From Fimousia sp045616445 (GTDB lineage: Bacteria > Bacillota > Clostridia > Lachnospirales > Lachnospiraceae): 50,141 nucleotides of DNA. The translations under genes were made by a program, and so were the position numbers. How positions within the stretch are numbered: the first letter of the stretch is position 1; every line of letters begins with the position of its first letter. The stretch is from assembly GCA_045616445.1 (NCBI GenBank), contig JAZLGR010000032.1, forward strand, positions 1 through 50,141. Reading direction: 5' to 3'. The notes beneath the pieces were generated by a model. It saw nothing but the letters and a program-made list of their open reading frames with translations. It made no database searches and was not told the DNA's origin. Shown here piece after piece: positions 8,471 to 16,428 of this stretch.

Positions 8471-8728
8471 AATTTCATATGGCTCACCAGATGTATTGGC
8501 GGGCAAGGTTAGTACTACATAAGTGATTTCTTTTTAGCGGCATGTGTCTTTTTAGCAATGAACATCAAAAAATAAAGCCGTAGCAGGCGAACATGTTACA
8601 TGTACGCCTGTTACGGCTGTTTTTGCTGATGTACAGTGCTTAAAAAGACATATGGAATGAGCAATAAAAAGAATCACTTAGTCGTAGTACTTACCTTGTC
8701 CAACTACATCTGTGAGTCATGTGAAATT
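8471..8728. repeat. 258-nt imperfect inverted repeat (giant hairpin)
   Basis: Left arm 8471-8589 is the imperfect reverse complement of right arm 8605-8728. Shared blocks are AATTTCA-ATG-CTCA, CAGATGTA, CAAGG-AGTACTAC, AAGTGAT-TCTTTTTA, ATGTCTTTTT-AGCA, ACATCA and GCCGTA-CAGGCG. Many of the differences leave G-U pairs if transcribed; others are 1-3 nt bulges. The innermost stem (8577-8589 with 8605-8617) has a 15-nt loop. There is no open reading frame and no clear target-site duplication. It fills the gap between the convergent acetyltransferase and purF-like genes. It may be a MITE-like element, a structured RNA, or an overgrown bidirectional terminator. Confidence 0.85.
8577..8625. terminator. 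Probable bidirectional terminator at the centre of the large hairpin
   Basis: A 13-bp stem (GCCGTAGCAGGCG against CGCCTGTTACGGC, one G-U) is followed by TGTTTTTG on the plus strand. On the minus strand it is followed by TTTATTTTTTG. This suits the convergent genes on either side. Confidence 0.7.
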
Positions 8729-8731
8729 ATC

Positions 8732-10141
8732 TTACTCTTTACCGTCCCAACAGTATGTACATAACTTCTCAGGATCAATCTCAACAGAAGCCAACATATC
8801 ATCCAATCTATGATATCTTAAGGAAGTGAATCCCATCTTTTCACAGATCTTTTCAACCATGTTCTTGTATTCTTCTGTATCTGGATTACAGTAAGGTTCT
8901 AAATCGATATTGGATTTGCCAACATTCAGTTCACAGATGACACGTCTTGCAATTAAATCCATATCAGATTTGGAACGTGAGAAGTTTAAGTATTTACATC
9001 CGAACATGATTGGTGGACATGCTGGACGAACGTGTACTTCTCTGGCACCGTTCTTGAATAAGTATTCTGTTGTTTCACGAAGCTGTGTTCCACGAACGAT
9101 GGAGTCATCAATGATAACCATGCTCTTGCCCTTGATTAAGTCTTCTACAGGAAGAATCTTCATCTTAGCGATCATGTCACGCTTATTCTGTGTAGTAGGC
9201 ATGAAGGAACGTGGCCATGTAGGGGTGTATTTGATAAATGGTCTCTGGAATGGAATTCCGGATTCCATGGAGTAACCAACTGCATGTGCAGTACCGGAGT
9301 CAGGTACGCCGGCTACTAAGTCAGCCTGAACATTGTCACGGCTTGCAAGGTATTTACCACAGTTGTAACGCATACGTTCTACGGAGATACCTTCGTAGGA
9401 AGCAGAAGGATAGCCATAGTATACCCATAAGAATGTACAGATCTTCATCTTGGAACCTGGGTTTACTAAAGTCTTAGGACCTTCCTTTGTGAATACAACA
9501 ACTTCGCCAGGACCAAGTTCACGGAAGTACTTGTATCCAAGGTTTAAGTAGGAATAGCTTTCGAATGCGAAGCACCAGGAACCGTCTTTGTGACCGATGG
9601 ATACTGGTGTACGGCCCATCTTATCACGGGCAACGTAGATTCCCACTGGTGTCATGAGGGCAAATGTCATAGAACCATCGATGATTTCCTGTGCATACTG
9701 AATACCTTCGATTAAGTTGTCTTTGGTGTTGATGATCGCTGCAACGAGTTCAGTTGTGTTGATCATACCGCCGCTCATCTCCATAAAGTGAGTGTTGCGA
9801 TTTTTGAAGATTTCGTCAACGATTTCCTGTTCGTTGTTGATCTTACCAACGGAAACGATGGAATATGTTCCGTGGTGGGAACGAATGGTAAGTGGCTGTG
9901 GTTCATAGTCAGAGATACAACCAAGACCCATGTAACCTTTCATCTTGTTCATGTCTCTGTCGAATTTTGTACGGAATGGGCTGTTCTCAATGTTATGGAT
10001 TGCACGGTCAAAACCGATTTCATCATCATATGAAACCATACCTGCTCGACGAGTTCCTAAATGAGAATGGTAGTCTGTGCCGAAGAAAATGTCGAATACT
10101 ACATCTTCGCGATTAGAGATAGCACCAAAAAATCCTCCCAT
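8732..10141 (-). CDS. PurF-like amidophosphoribosyltransferase lacking the glutaminase nucleophile
   Basis: The 469-residue protein has the full two-domain layout of glutamine PRPP amidotransferase, the first step of purine synthesis. The phosphoribosyltransferase half keeps the PRPP loop VIIDDSIVRGTQ (342-353). Cys235, Cys382, Cys461 and Cys464 may match the Fe-S ligands of the Bacillus-type enzyme. In the glutaminase half, the CGxFG start reads MGGFFG, so the essential N-terminal Cys is Gly. The oxyanion-hole stretch HNGN reads SVGK (97-100). No upstream in-frame start restores the Cys, and AAGGAGG sits before this ATG. It may use free ammonia, be a regulatory paralogue, or act on another substrate. 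A canonical purF probably exists elsewhere in the genome. Confidence 0.88.
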   Translation of the reverse strand: MGGFFGAISNREDVVFDIFFGTDYHSHLGTRRAGMVSYDDEIGFDRAIHNIENSPFRTKFDRDMNKMKGYMGLGCISDYEPQPLTIRSHHGTYSIVSVGKINNEQEIVDEIFKNRNTHFMEMSGGMINTTELVAAIINTKDNLIEGIQYAQEIIDGSMTFALMTPVGIYVARDKMGRTPVSIGHKDGSWCFAFESYSYLNLGYKYFRELGPGEVVVFTKEGPKTLVNPGSKMKICTFLWVYYGYPSASYEGISVERMRYNCGKYLASRDNVQADLVAGVPDSGTAHAVGYSMESGIPFQRPFIKYTPTWPRSFMPTTQNKRDMIAKMKILPVEDLIKGKSMVIIDDSIVRGTQLRETTEYLFKNGAREVHVRPACPPIMFGCKYLNFSRSKSDMDLIARRVICELNVGKSNIDLEPYCNPDTEEYKNMVEKICEKMGFTSLRYHRLDDMLASVEIDPEKLCTYCWDGKE

Positions 10142-10214
10142 AATATATCCTCCTTGTCTGTTCCATAAAGAACAAATGTTGTTAACTTAAAGATATTAAG
10201 TTATATTATATACC

Positions 10215-10249
10215 AAGATAAGCATCCCGGATGGGATGCTTATCTTTTT
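10215..10249. terminator. Strong hairpin between carB and the purF-like gene
   Basis: A perfect 14-bp stem (10215-10228 with 10233-10246) encloses a 4-nt loop. The U-rich tail (TCTTTTTG) follows on the plus strand, whereas both flanking genes read on the minus strand. On the minus strand the stem is followed only by CTTGG, so it may be a weak carB terminator or mainly stop antisense transcription. Confidence 0.65.
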
Positions 10250-10263
10250 GTGATCATAAAAGC

Positions 10264-13200
10264 TTATTTGTCATGAATTTCAGAATGTAATTCCTGAAGA
10301 GACTTGATTGCAGAATCACCATGTCTTCTAATGGACTGGATACCCTTAGCAGCTGCGAGAGCAGCAGCGATTGTTGTGAAGTAAGGAACTTTAGCTTTGA
10401 TGGCAGCTTTACGTAAGTAAGAGTCATCATTCGCAGAGTCTTTACCAACTGGAGAGTTTACAACGATGGATACAGAACCATTTGTAATAAGATCGTATGT
10501 GTTTGGACGACCTTCATAGAGTTTGTTGACTTTTTCTGCAGGGATACCAGCTTCATTAAGTACTTTGCAGTTACCTTCTGTAGCAACGATCTTGAATCCG
10601 TTGTCAGCGAAAATCTGAGCAAGTTCAACGATTTCTGGTTTGTCTTTTCTATTTACAGAGATGAGTACTGTGCCTTCTGTAGGTAATTTCATGGAAGCAG
10701 CTTCCTGAGCTTTGCAGAATGCTTCGTGATAAGTAGCAGAAAGACCTAATACTTCACCAGTAGATCTCATTTCAGGTCCAAGTACAGGGTCAACTTCCTG
10801 GAACATATTGAATGGGAATACAGATTCTTTCACACCGTAGTGTGGAATATTCTGTTCGTTCAGTGCAGGAACTGGAGATGGTTTTCCTGTAATTTCGGAA
10901 GTGATGATTTCTGTAGCAAGTGGTACCATACGGATGTTACATACTTTAGATACTAATGGTACTGTACGGGATGCACGTGGGTTTGCTTCTAATACATATA
11001 CTTTATCGTTTTCGATTGCGTACTGCATGTTCATAAGACCACGAACGCCCATCTCTTCAGCGATCTTTCTTGTGTATTCTTTGATTGTTGCAACATTCTT
11101 TGGAGAAATGTGAACAGATGGAAGTACACAAGCGGAGTCACCAGAGTGAACACCTGCAAGTTCGATATGTTCCATAACAGCAGGAACGAATGCATGTGTG
11201 CCATCGGAAATCGCGTCAGCTTCACATTCCATAGCGTGTCCTAAGAAACGGTCAATTAAGATTGGTCTGTCAGGTGTAACACCAACAGCAGCTTCCATGT
11301 ATCCAACCATAGCGTCTGCGTCGTATACAACTTCCATACCACGACCACCAAGTACGTAGGATGGACGAACCATAACTGGGTAACCGATTTCTTCAGCGAT
11401 TGCTAAAGCTTCGTCAACGTTAACAGCCATTCCGGATTCTGGCATTGGGATTTCTAATTTATCCATCATTGCACGGAATAAGTCACGGTCTTCTGCAAGG
11501 TCGATAACAGCAGGAGAAGTACCAAGGATCTTCACGCCGTTTGCTTCTAACTGGGATGCTAAGTTAAGTGGTGTCTGGCCACCGAACTGAGCGATTACGC
11601 CGAGTGGTTTTTCTTTATTGTAGATACTTAAAACATCTTCTAATGTAAGAGGTTCGAAGTATAATTTATCGGATGTATCGTAGTCTGTAGATACTGTTTC
11701 AGGGTTACAGTTTACGATGATTGTTTCAAATCCTAATTTCTTTAATGCTTTTGCAGCATGTACACAGCAGTAGTCAAATTCGATACCCTGACCGATACGG
11801 TTAGGACCACCACCTAAGATCATGATCTTGTTGTTATCGGAAGCAACGCTCTTGTCTTCTGCGTTGTATGTGGAGTAGTAGTATGCAGCATCTTCTGTAC
11901 CGGATACGTGTACGCCTTCCCAAGCTTCTTCCACACCAAGTTCGACTCTCTTGTTACGTACATCATCTTCAGATACTTCGCAGATCTGGGAAATGTACTT
12001 GTCAGAGAAGCCATCTTTCTTAGCAGCGATTAATAATTCGTCAGCTGGTAAGGATCCTTTGCATGCAAGCATTGCATTCTCTTCGTCAACTAATTCCTTC
12101 ATCTGTTCGATGAACCACTTTTTAACCTTTGTAAGGTTGTAGATTTCATCAACAGTAGCGCCTGCACGAAGTGCTTCGTACATTACGAAGTGACGTTCGG
12201 AGCTTGGAGTGATTAACATCTTAAGTAAATCTTCTTTGGATCTTGTATCAAAATCCTTCGCATGTCCAAGACCATAACGACCTGTTTCGAGGGAACGGAT
12301 TGCTTTCTGGAATGCTTCTTTATATGTTTTACCGATACTCATAACTTCACCAACGGCTCTCATCTGAGTACCAAGTTTATCTTCAACGCCTTTGAACTTT
12401 TCAAATGCCCAACGAGCGAACTTAATTACAACATAATCTCCGTCTGGAACGTACTTGTCAAGTGTACCGTACTTACCACATGGAAGATCTTTTAATGTAA
12501 GACCTGTAGCTAACTTAGCGGATACTAAAGCGATTGGGAAACCTGTAGCTTTAGATGCAAGAGCAGAAGAACGGGAAGTACGAGGGTTGATTTCGATGAT
12601 GATGATACGGTCAGATACTGGATCATGAGCGAACTGACAGTTACATCCACCAATTACCTGTACAGCGTCAACTACTTTGTAAGCTGCTTCCTGTAAACGA
12701 TCCTGAATTTCCTGGGAAATTGTAAGCATAGGAGCGGAACAGAAGGAGTCACCTGTGTGAACACCCATAGGGTCAATGTTTTCGATGAAACATACTGTAA
12801 TCATGTTACCTTCAGCATCACGAACTACTTCAAGTTCTAATTCTTCCCAGCCTAAGATGGATTCTTCTACGAGAACCTGTCCTACTAAGGAAGCCTGAAG
12901 ACCACGAGCGATAACAGTTTTTAATTCTTCTTTATTATATACGAGACCGCCACCGGCACCACCCATGGTGTATGCTGGACGAAGTACAACTGGGTAGCCT
13001 AATTTATCAGCGATTTCTAAACCTTCTTCAACGGAGTAAGCAACCTGGGATCTTGCCATTTCGATACCAAGTTTGTCCATTGTGTTTTTGAATTCGATAC
13101 GGTCTTCCCCACGTTCGATGGCATCGATCTGAACACCGATAACCTGTACATTATATTTATCTAAGATACCTTCCTTGGAAAGTTCTGCACATAAGTTTAA

Positions 13201-13485
13201 TCCAGACTGTCCACCTAAGTTTGGAAGTACTGCATCTGGACGTTCCTTTGCGATAATCTGTTCGAGACGTTCAACATTTAAAGGTTCGATGTAAGTTACA
13301 TCAGCTGTTTCAGGGTCTGTCATGATTGTAGCAGGGTTAGAGTTTACTAATACGATTTCATAACCTAAGCTCTTTAATGCTTTACAAGCCTGAGTACCGG
13401 AGTAGTCAAACTCACAAGCCTGTCCGATGACGATTGGACCGGAGCCGATGATCAGAACCTTATGAATATCTGTTCTTTTTGGCAT
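10264..13485 (-). CDS. carB: Carbamoyl-phosphate synthase large subunit
   Basis: The 1073 residues equal the length of E. coli CarB. It makes carbamoyl phosphate for pyrimidines and arginine from bicarbonate, ammonia and 2 ATP. Two homologous ATP-grasp halves are visible (N-half about 1-400, C-half about 550-935), joined by an oligomerisation segment and followed by an MGS-like allosteric domain (from about 936). Glycine-rich ATP loops such as MGGAGGGL and VLGGRGMEV are present. ATG 13485 has a GGAGA ribosome site. The glutaminase subunit carA is not adjacent: the next gene upstream is a divergent Rrf2 regulator. Codon use strongly favours A/T-ending codons, as in leuS and the hydratase here, suggesting high expression. 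Confidence 0.97.
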   Translation of the reverse strand: MPKRTDIHKVLIIGSGPIVIGQACEFDYSGTQACKALKSLGYEIVLVNSNPATIMTDPETADVTYIEPLNVERLEQIIAKERPDAVLPNLGGQSGLNLCAELSKEGILDKYNVQVIGVQIDAIERGEDRIEFKNTMDKLGIEMARSQVAYSVEEGLEIADKLGYPVVLRPAYTMGGAGGGLVYNKEELKTVIARGLQASLVGQVLVEESILGWEELELEVVRDAEGNMITVCFIENIDPMGVHTGDSFCSAPMLTISQEIQDRLQEAAYKVVDAVQVIGGCNCQFAHDPVSDRIIIIEINPRTSRSSALASKATGFPIALVSAKLATGLTLKDLPCGKYGTLDKYVPDGDYVVIKFARWAFEKFKGVEDKLGTQMRAVGEVMSIGKTYKEAFQKAIRSLETGRYGLGHAKDFDTRSKEDLLKMLITPSSERHFVMYEALRAGATVDEIYNLTKVKKWFIEQMKELVDEENAMLACKGSLPADELLIAAKKDGFSDKYISQICEVSEDDVRNKRVELGVEEAWEGVHVSGTEDAAYYYSTYNAEDKSVASDNNKIMILGGGPNRIGQGIEFDYCCVHAAKALKKLGFETIIVNCNPETVSTDYDTSDKLYFEPLTLEDVLSIYNKEKPLGVIAQFGGQTPLNLASQLEANGVKILGTSPAVIDLAEDRDLFRAMMDKLEIPMPESGMAVNVDEALAIAEEIGYPVMVRPSYVLGGRGMEVVYDADAMVGYMEAAVGVTPDRPILIDRFLGHAMECEADAISDGTHAFVPAVMEHIELAGVHSGDSACVLPSVHISPKNVATIKEYTRKIAEEMGVRGLMNMQYAIENDKVYVLEANPRASRTVPLVSKVCNIRMVPLATEIITSEITGKPSPVPALNEQNIPHYGVKESVFPFNMFQEVDPVLGPEMRSTGEVLGLSATYHEAFCKAQEAASMKLPTEGTVLISVNRKDKPEIVELAQIFADNGFKIVATEGNCKVLNEAGIPAEKVNKLYEGRPNTYDLITNGSVSIVVNSPVGKDSANDDSYLRKAAIKAKVPYFTTIAAALAAAKGIQSIRRHGDSAIKSLQELHSEIHDK

Positions 13486-13517
13486 ATTGTTATCTCCTTT
13501 ATAAAATTATTCAAAAT

Positions 13518-13551
13518 CATACAATTTATATTATATATAAAGTTTTTAATT
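13518..13551 (-). promoter_or_regulatory. Likely carB promoter
   Basis: On the minus strand, TTGCGA and an ATAATA -10 are separated by 17 nt within the 232-bp gap to the divergent Rrf2 gene. No pyrimidine attenuator or riboswitch-like hairpin with a U-tract is seen before carB. Confidence 0.45.
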
Positions 13552-13651
13552 TCGCAACTAATTTATTAAAAAATTTTGGGAATAAACTTTCATTAATTAA
13601 GTCAAGGTTATTAATTCCTTTTTTAATCACGGAATTGAAACGGCACTTTTC

Positions 13652-13681
13652 TTGCATTTTGACCCGAAAAACATATATAAT
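13652..13681 (+). promoter_or_regulatory. Promoter of the Rrf2 regulator gene
   Basis: TTGCAT (13652-13657) and TATAAT (13676-13681) are spaced by 18 nt. The start codon follows 36 nt later, after a GTGAGGTG ribosome site. A second possible -35, TTGACC, lies inside the spacer. Confidence 0.55.
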
Positions 13682-13717
13682 ATAGAAATAGTAGGAATTA
13701 AAAACGTGAGGTGAACT

Positions 13718-14146
13718 ATGAAAATTTCAACAAAAGGACGCTATGCATTGCGTATCGTGCTCGATCTCGCCACCCATACAGAGGAGAAATGCATCCCGCT
13801 GAAGGACATTTCTGAGAGACAGCTGATCACGATCAAATATATGGAACAGATTATGCCTTTGCTTACAAAAGCAGGGCTTGTTAAGAGCTATCGTGGCAAC
13901 AATGGTGGCTATGCCCTCAACATGCCGGCTGAAGAGATGACTACAGGGATGATCCTTCGTGCAGCAGAGGGAAGCTTGGCGCCAATTGCATGCTTAGACA
14001 GCGAGAAAAATGAATGTCCAAGATGTAACCAGTGTAAGACCATCGGCTTCTGGGAAGGACTTCGCGATGTCATCTATGAATATGCAGACGGCGTAACCAT
14101 CGCCGACTTAATAAAGGAAGAACAGCTGGAGAAAATCGATGAATAG
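13718..14146 (+). CDS. Rrf2-family transcriptional regulator
   Basis: The 142-residue protein opens MKISTKGRYALRI, the Rrf2 hallmark, with a winged helix-turn-helix (about 1-65; GNNGGYAL in the wing). A cysteine cluster follows at Cys92, Cys100, Cys103 and Cys106. IscR and NsrR use three such cysteines to hold an Fe-S cluster; four here suggests a similar redox or iron sensor, though the spacing differs slightly. Cysteine-metabolism sensors of the CymR type normally lack the cluster. Its last 8 nt overlap the next gene, so the two are translationally coupled. It may control the coupled gene or itself. Confidence 0.9.
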   Translation: MKISTKGRYALRIVLDLATHTEEKCIPLKDISERQLITIKYMEQIMPLLTKAGLVKSYRGNNGGYALNMPAEEMTTGMILRAAEGSLAPIACLDSEKNECPRCNQCKTIGFWEGLRDVIYEYADGVTIADLIKEEQLEKIDE

Positions 14147-15275
14147 AGCAGATTTGATCACGGCGCTGAAGGAGTTTCTTCCATATAATGAGCAGGAGGC
14201 AAAAGACAGGGAAGTGATTCTTCATCATCTGATGAATGAGGAGGATATCTTCCATCGGTCTAATCTCAATGCCCATATGACAGCATCCGCCTGGGTGACC
14301 AACAAAACACACGACCGTATTCTGATGATCCACCACAATCTGTACAATTCCTGGGCATGGCTTGGGGGCCATGCAGATGGCGAGGAGGATCTTCTTAAGG
14401 TTGCCATGAAAGAGGTGGCAGAGGAGAGCGGGCTTACCAGGATCGAACCGGTGACGGGAGACATTTTCTCGGTCGAGGTGCTGACAGTGAACGGCCATGA
14501 GAAGAGGGGCGAGTATGTGCCTTCCCACTTACATCTTAATATCACCTATCTTTTTGAGGCAGATGAGGAAGATCTGATACGAATTAAGCCCGATGAGAAC
14601 AGCAACATCGGCTGGTTTAGCCCGGAAGGTGCCATCAAGGCATCCACAGAGCCCTGGTTTGTGGCTCGTGTGTATCCAAAACTGAATGAGAAGCTTCAAA
14701 ATCTCTTTTCAGTAAATAGAATACCGGACGATGTATTTTCACGGATGAAAGGCAAATCCTTTGCAGATGACTGTACTCTTAGCAGAGATGAGCTTCGCTA
14801 CCTGAATCTTCTTCACAGAGGATTTGATGGCAAGATCAAGAAGGGCGAGCTTGTGGTACATGAAAGTATCGCGGGGGAGATACTTTCTATTATAAAGACA
14901 CTGTATGAGGCAGATTATCCCATCGAGAAGATGCGTCTCATCGACGATTACGATGCTGACGATCTAAGATCCATGGGGGATAATAACAGCTCGGCTTTCT
15001 GTTTCCGGGTCATTGCCAATACAGACATTCTGTCCTATCATGGCAGAGGACTGGCTATCGATATCAATCCGCTGTATAACCCATATATCACAGAGATTGA
15101 GTTTACGCCAGTTAATGGGGAACCATATCTGGATCGCACCAGAGATTTCCCTTATAAGATCGATCATTCTGATCTATGTTATCAGTTGTTTACCCAGCAT
15201 GGATATGAGTGGGGTGGAGACTGGACCCATAGTAAGGACTATCAGCATTTTCAGAAAGATATCGCTGGAGAATAA
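14139..15275 (+). CDS. NUDIX hydrolase - peptidase M15 fusion
   Basis: This 378-residue protein joins two enzymes. Residues 1-190 are a NUDIX hydrolase with the box G77-HADGE-E-DLLKVAM-KEVAEESGL, matching Gx5Ex7REUxEExGU except Lys for Arg. Residues 195-378 are a complete M15-type (VanY/M15C-like) zinc peptidase with HGRGLAIDINPLYNPY (His301, Asp308) and DYQHF (His370). The NUDIX part would cleave nucleoside-diphosphate-linked or similar compounds. M15 enzymes cut peptidoglycan peptides, usually outside the cell, yet no signal peptide is seen. The reading frame is continuous across the joint, so it is not a frameshift artefact visible here. It overlaps the Rrf2 gene by 8 nt. Confidence 0.88.
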   Translation: MNRADLITALKEFLPYNEQEAKDREVILHHLMNEEDIFHRSNLNAHMTASAWVTNKTHDRILMIHHNLYNSWAWLGGHADGEEDLLKVAMKEVAEESGLTRIEPVTGDIFSVEVLTVNGHEKRGEYVPSHLHLNITYLFEADEEDLIRIKPDENSNIGWFSPEGAIKASTEPWFVARVYPKLNEKLQNLFSVNRIPDDVFSRMKGKSFADDCTLSRDELRYLNLLHRGFDGKIKKGELVVHESIAGEILSIIKTLYEADYPIEKMRLIDDYDADDLRSMGDNNSSAFCFRVIANTDILSYHGRGLAIDINPLYNPYITEIEFTPVNGEPYLDRTRDFPYKIDHSDLCYQLFTQHGYEWGGDWTHSKDYQHFQKDIAGE

Positions 15276-15366
15276 AATAATATATAGAATATAGAATAAA
15301 ATATAAAATAGAAATATAGAATTATAATTATATAGAAGAAATGTAGATGAAACAGAGGAACTTATA

Positions 15367-16092
15367 ATGAAAGAAACAGTGGAATTAACGAAAGCACAGC
15401 AGTTTAAGGAGGGCTTTCGTGACGGCATCCCCATTGGACTGGGGTATTTTGCAGTTGCATTCTCACTTGGGATTTTTGCCAGAGACATCGGAATGAATGC
15501 CATTCAGGGCTTTCTTGCCAGTCTGGTTACCCTTGCGTCTGCAGGAGAATATGTCGGATTTAGTATGATGGCAGCACATGCGACTTATGTGGAGATGGCG
15601 GTGGCCATTGCGGTTACAAACGCAAGATATTTCCTCATGAGCTGTGCTCTGAGTCAGAAATTATCTCCAGAGACAGGACTTGGCCATCGTTTTGGGGTTG
15701 CCCTTGGGGTAACCGATGAGATTTTTGGTATTTCTATTGGAAGAAAGGGCATCTTAAGCCCGTTTTATAACTACGGCGCAATTACATTTGCCGCGCCGAT
15801 GTGGGCACTGGGAACCTCCCTCGGCCTGATTGCAGGCAATCTCCTGCCGGACCGATTAGTTAGCGCATTAAGTGTGGCTTTATATGGCATGTTCCTTGCC
15901 ATTATCGTGCCATCGGCAAGGGATAATAAGATTATCCGCGCGCTGGTGCTGGCTGCATTTGCCACAAGCTTCGCCTTCGAGAAGCTGCCAGTAATCTCCG
16001 GACTTTCCGGCGGTACCAGAACCATCATTATTACCGTGATCATTGCAGCCATTGCAGCTGTTTTATTCCCGGTAGAAGACGAGGAGGAATAA
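15367..16092 (+). CDS. azlC: AzlC branched-chain amino acid export subunit
   Basis: The 241-residue membrane protein starts with FKEGFRDGIPIGLGYFAVAFSLG and continues through several membrane helices, characteristic of AzlC. Together with AzlD it exports branched-chain amino acids or analogues. The 91-nt gap upstream is made almost entirely of degenerate ATATAGAA units. The azlD start lies 4 nt after the azlC stop, and its ribosome site GAGGAGG is inside the azlC end. Confidence 0.9.
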   Translation: MKETVELTKAQQFKEGFRDGIPIGLGYFAVAFSLGIFARDIGMNAIQGFLASLVTLASAGEYVGFSMMAAHATYVEMAVAIAVTNARYFLMSCALSQKLSPETGLGHRFGVALGVTDEIFGISIGRKGILSPFYNYGAITFAAPMWALGTSLGLIAGNLLPDRLVSALSVALYGMFLAIIVPSARDNKIIRALVLAAFATSFAFEKLPVISGLSGGTRTIIITVIIAAIAAVLFPVEDEEE

Positions 16093-16096
16093 AGCG

Positions 16097-16402
16097 ATGA
16101 GTAAAACCTGGATTTATATTATCATTATGGCGGGAGTTACCTATCTCATTCGTGTGCTTCCGTTAACTTTGATCAGAAAACCAATAGAGAATCGATTTAT
16201 CAAATCCTTTTTATATTATGTACCTTATGTTACACTTGCTGCCATGACATTCCCGGCCATTGTGGAAGCCACCACAGCACCCCTTGCGGGCATAGCAGCC
16301 CTTGCTGTTGGCGTGATTTTAGCATGGCGTAACACCAGCATGGTTATGGTGGCATCCATTTGCTGCTTTGTGGTACTGGCAGTGGAATTCGTACTGATTT
16401 AG
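16097..16402 (+). CDS. azlD: AzlD branched-chain amino acid export subunit
   Basis: The 101-residue membrane protein has three to four hydrophobic segments and the typical WIYIIIMAGVTYLIRVLPL start of AzlD. It is the obligate partner of AzlC, immediately upstream. The next gene starts 26 nt downstream with its own GAGGAG site, so the three may be cotranscribed. Confidence 0.9.
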   Translation: MSKTWIYIIIMAGVTYLIRVLPLTLIRKPIENRFIKSFLYYVPYVTLAAMTFPAIVEATTAPLAGIAALAVGVILAWRNTSMVMVASICCFVVLAVEFVLI

Positions 16403-16428
16403 TGGAAATCATACATGAGGAGAAGAAT

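Noticed and set aside
8471..8728. Complete insertion sequence
   Set aside because: There is no transposase frame and no clear target-site duplication; only the inverted-repeat structure is supported.
13479..13685. A 68-codon frame in the carB-Rrf2 gap
   Set aside because: It is AT-rich, lies over both divergent promoters and has no ribosome site.
16360..16428. Longer start for the GNAT-SGNH protein
   Set aside because: It would overlap azlD, and the GAGGAG site lies downstream of it, next to ATG 16429.
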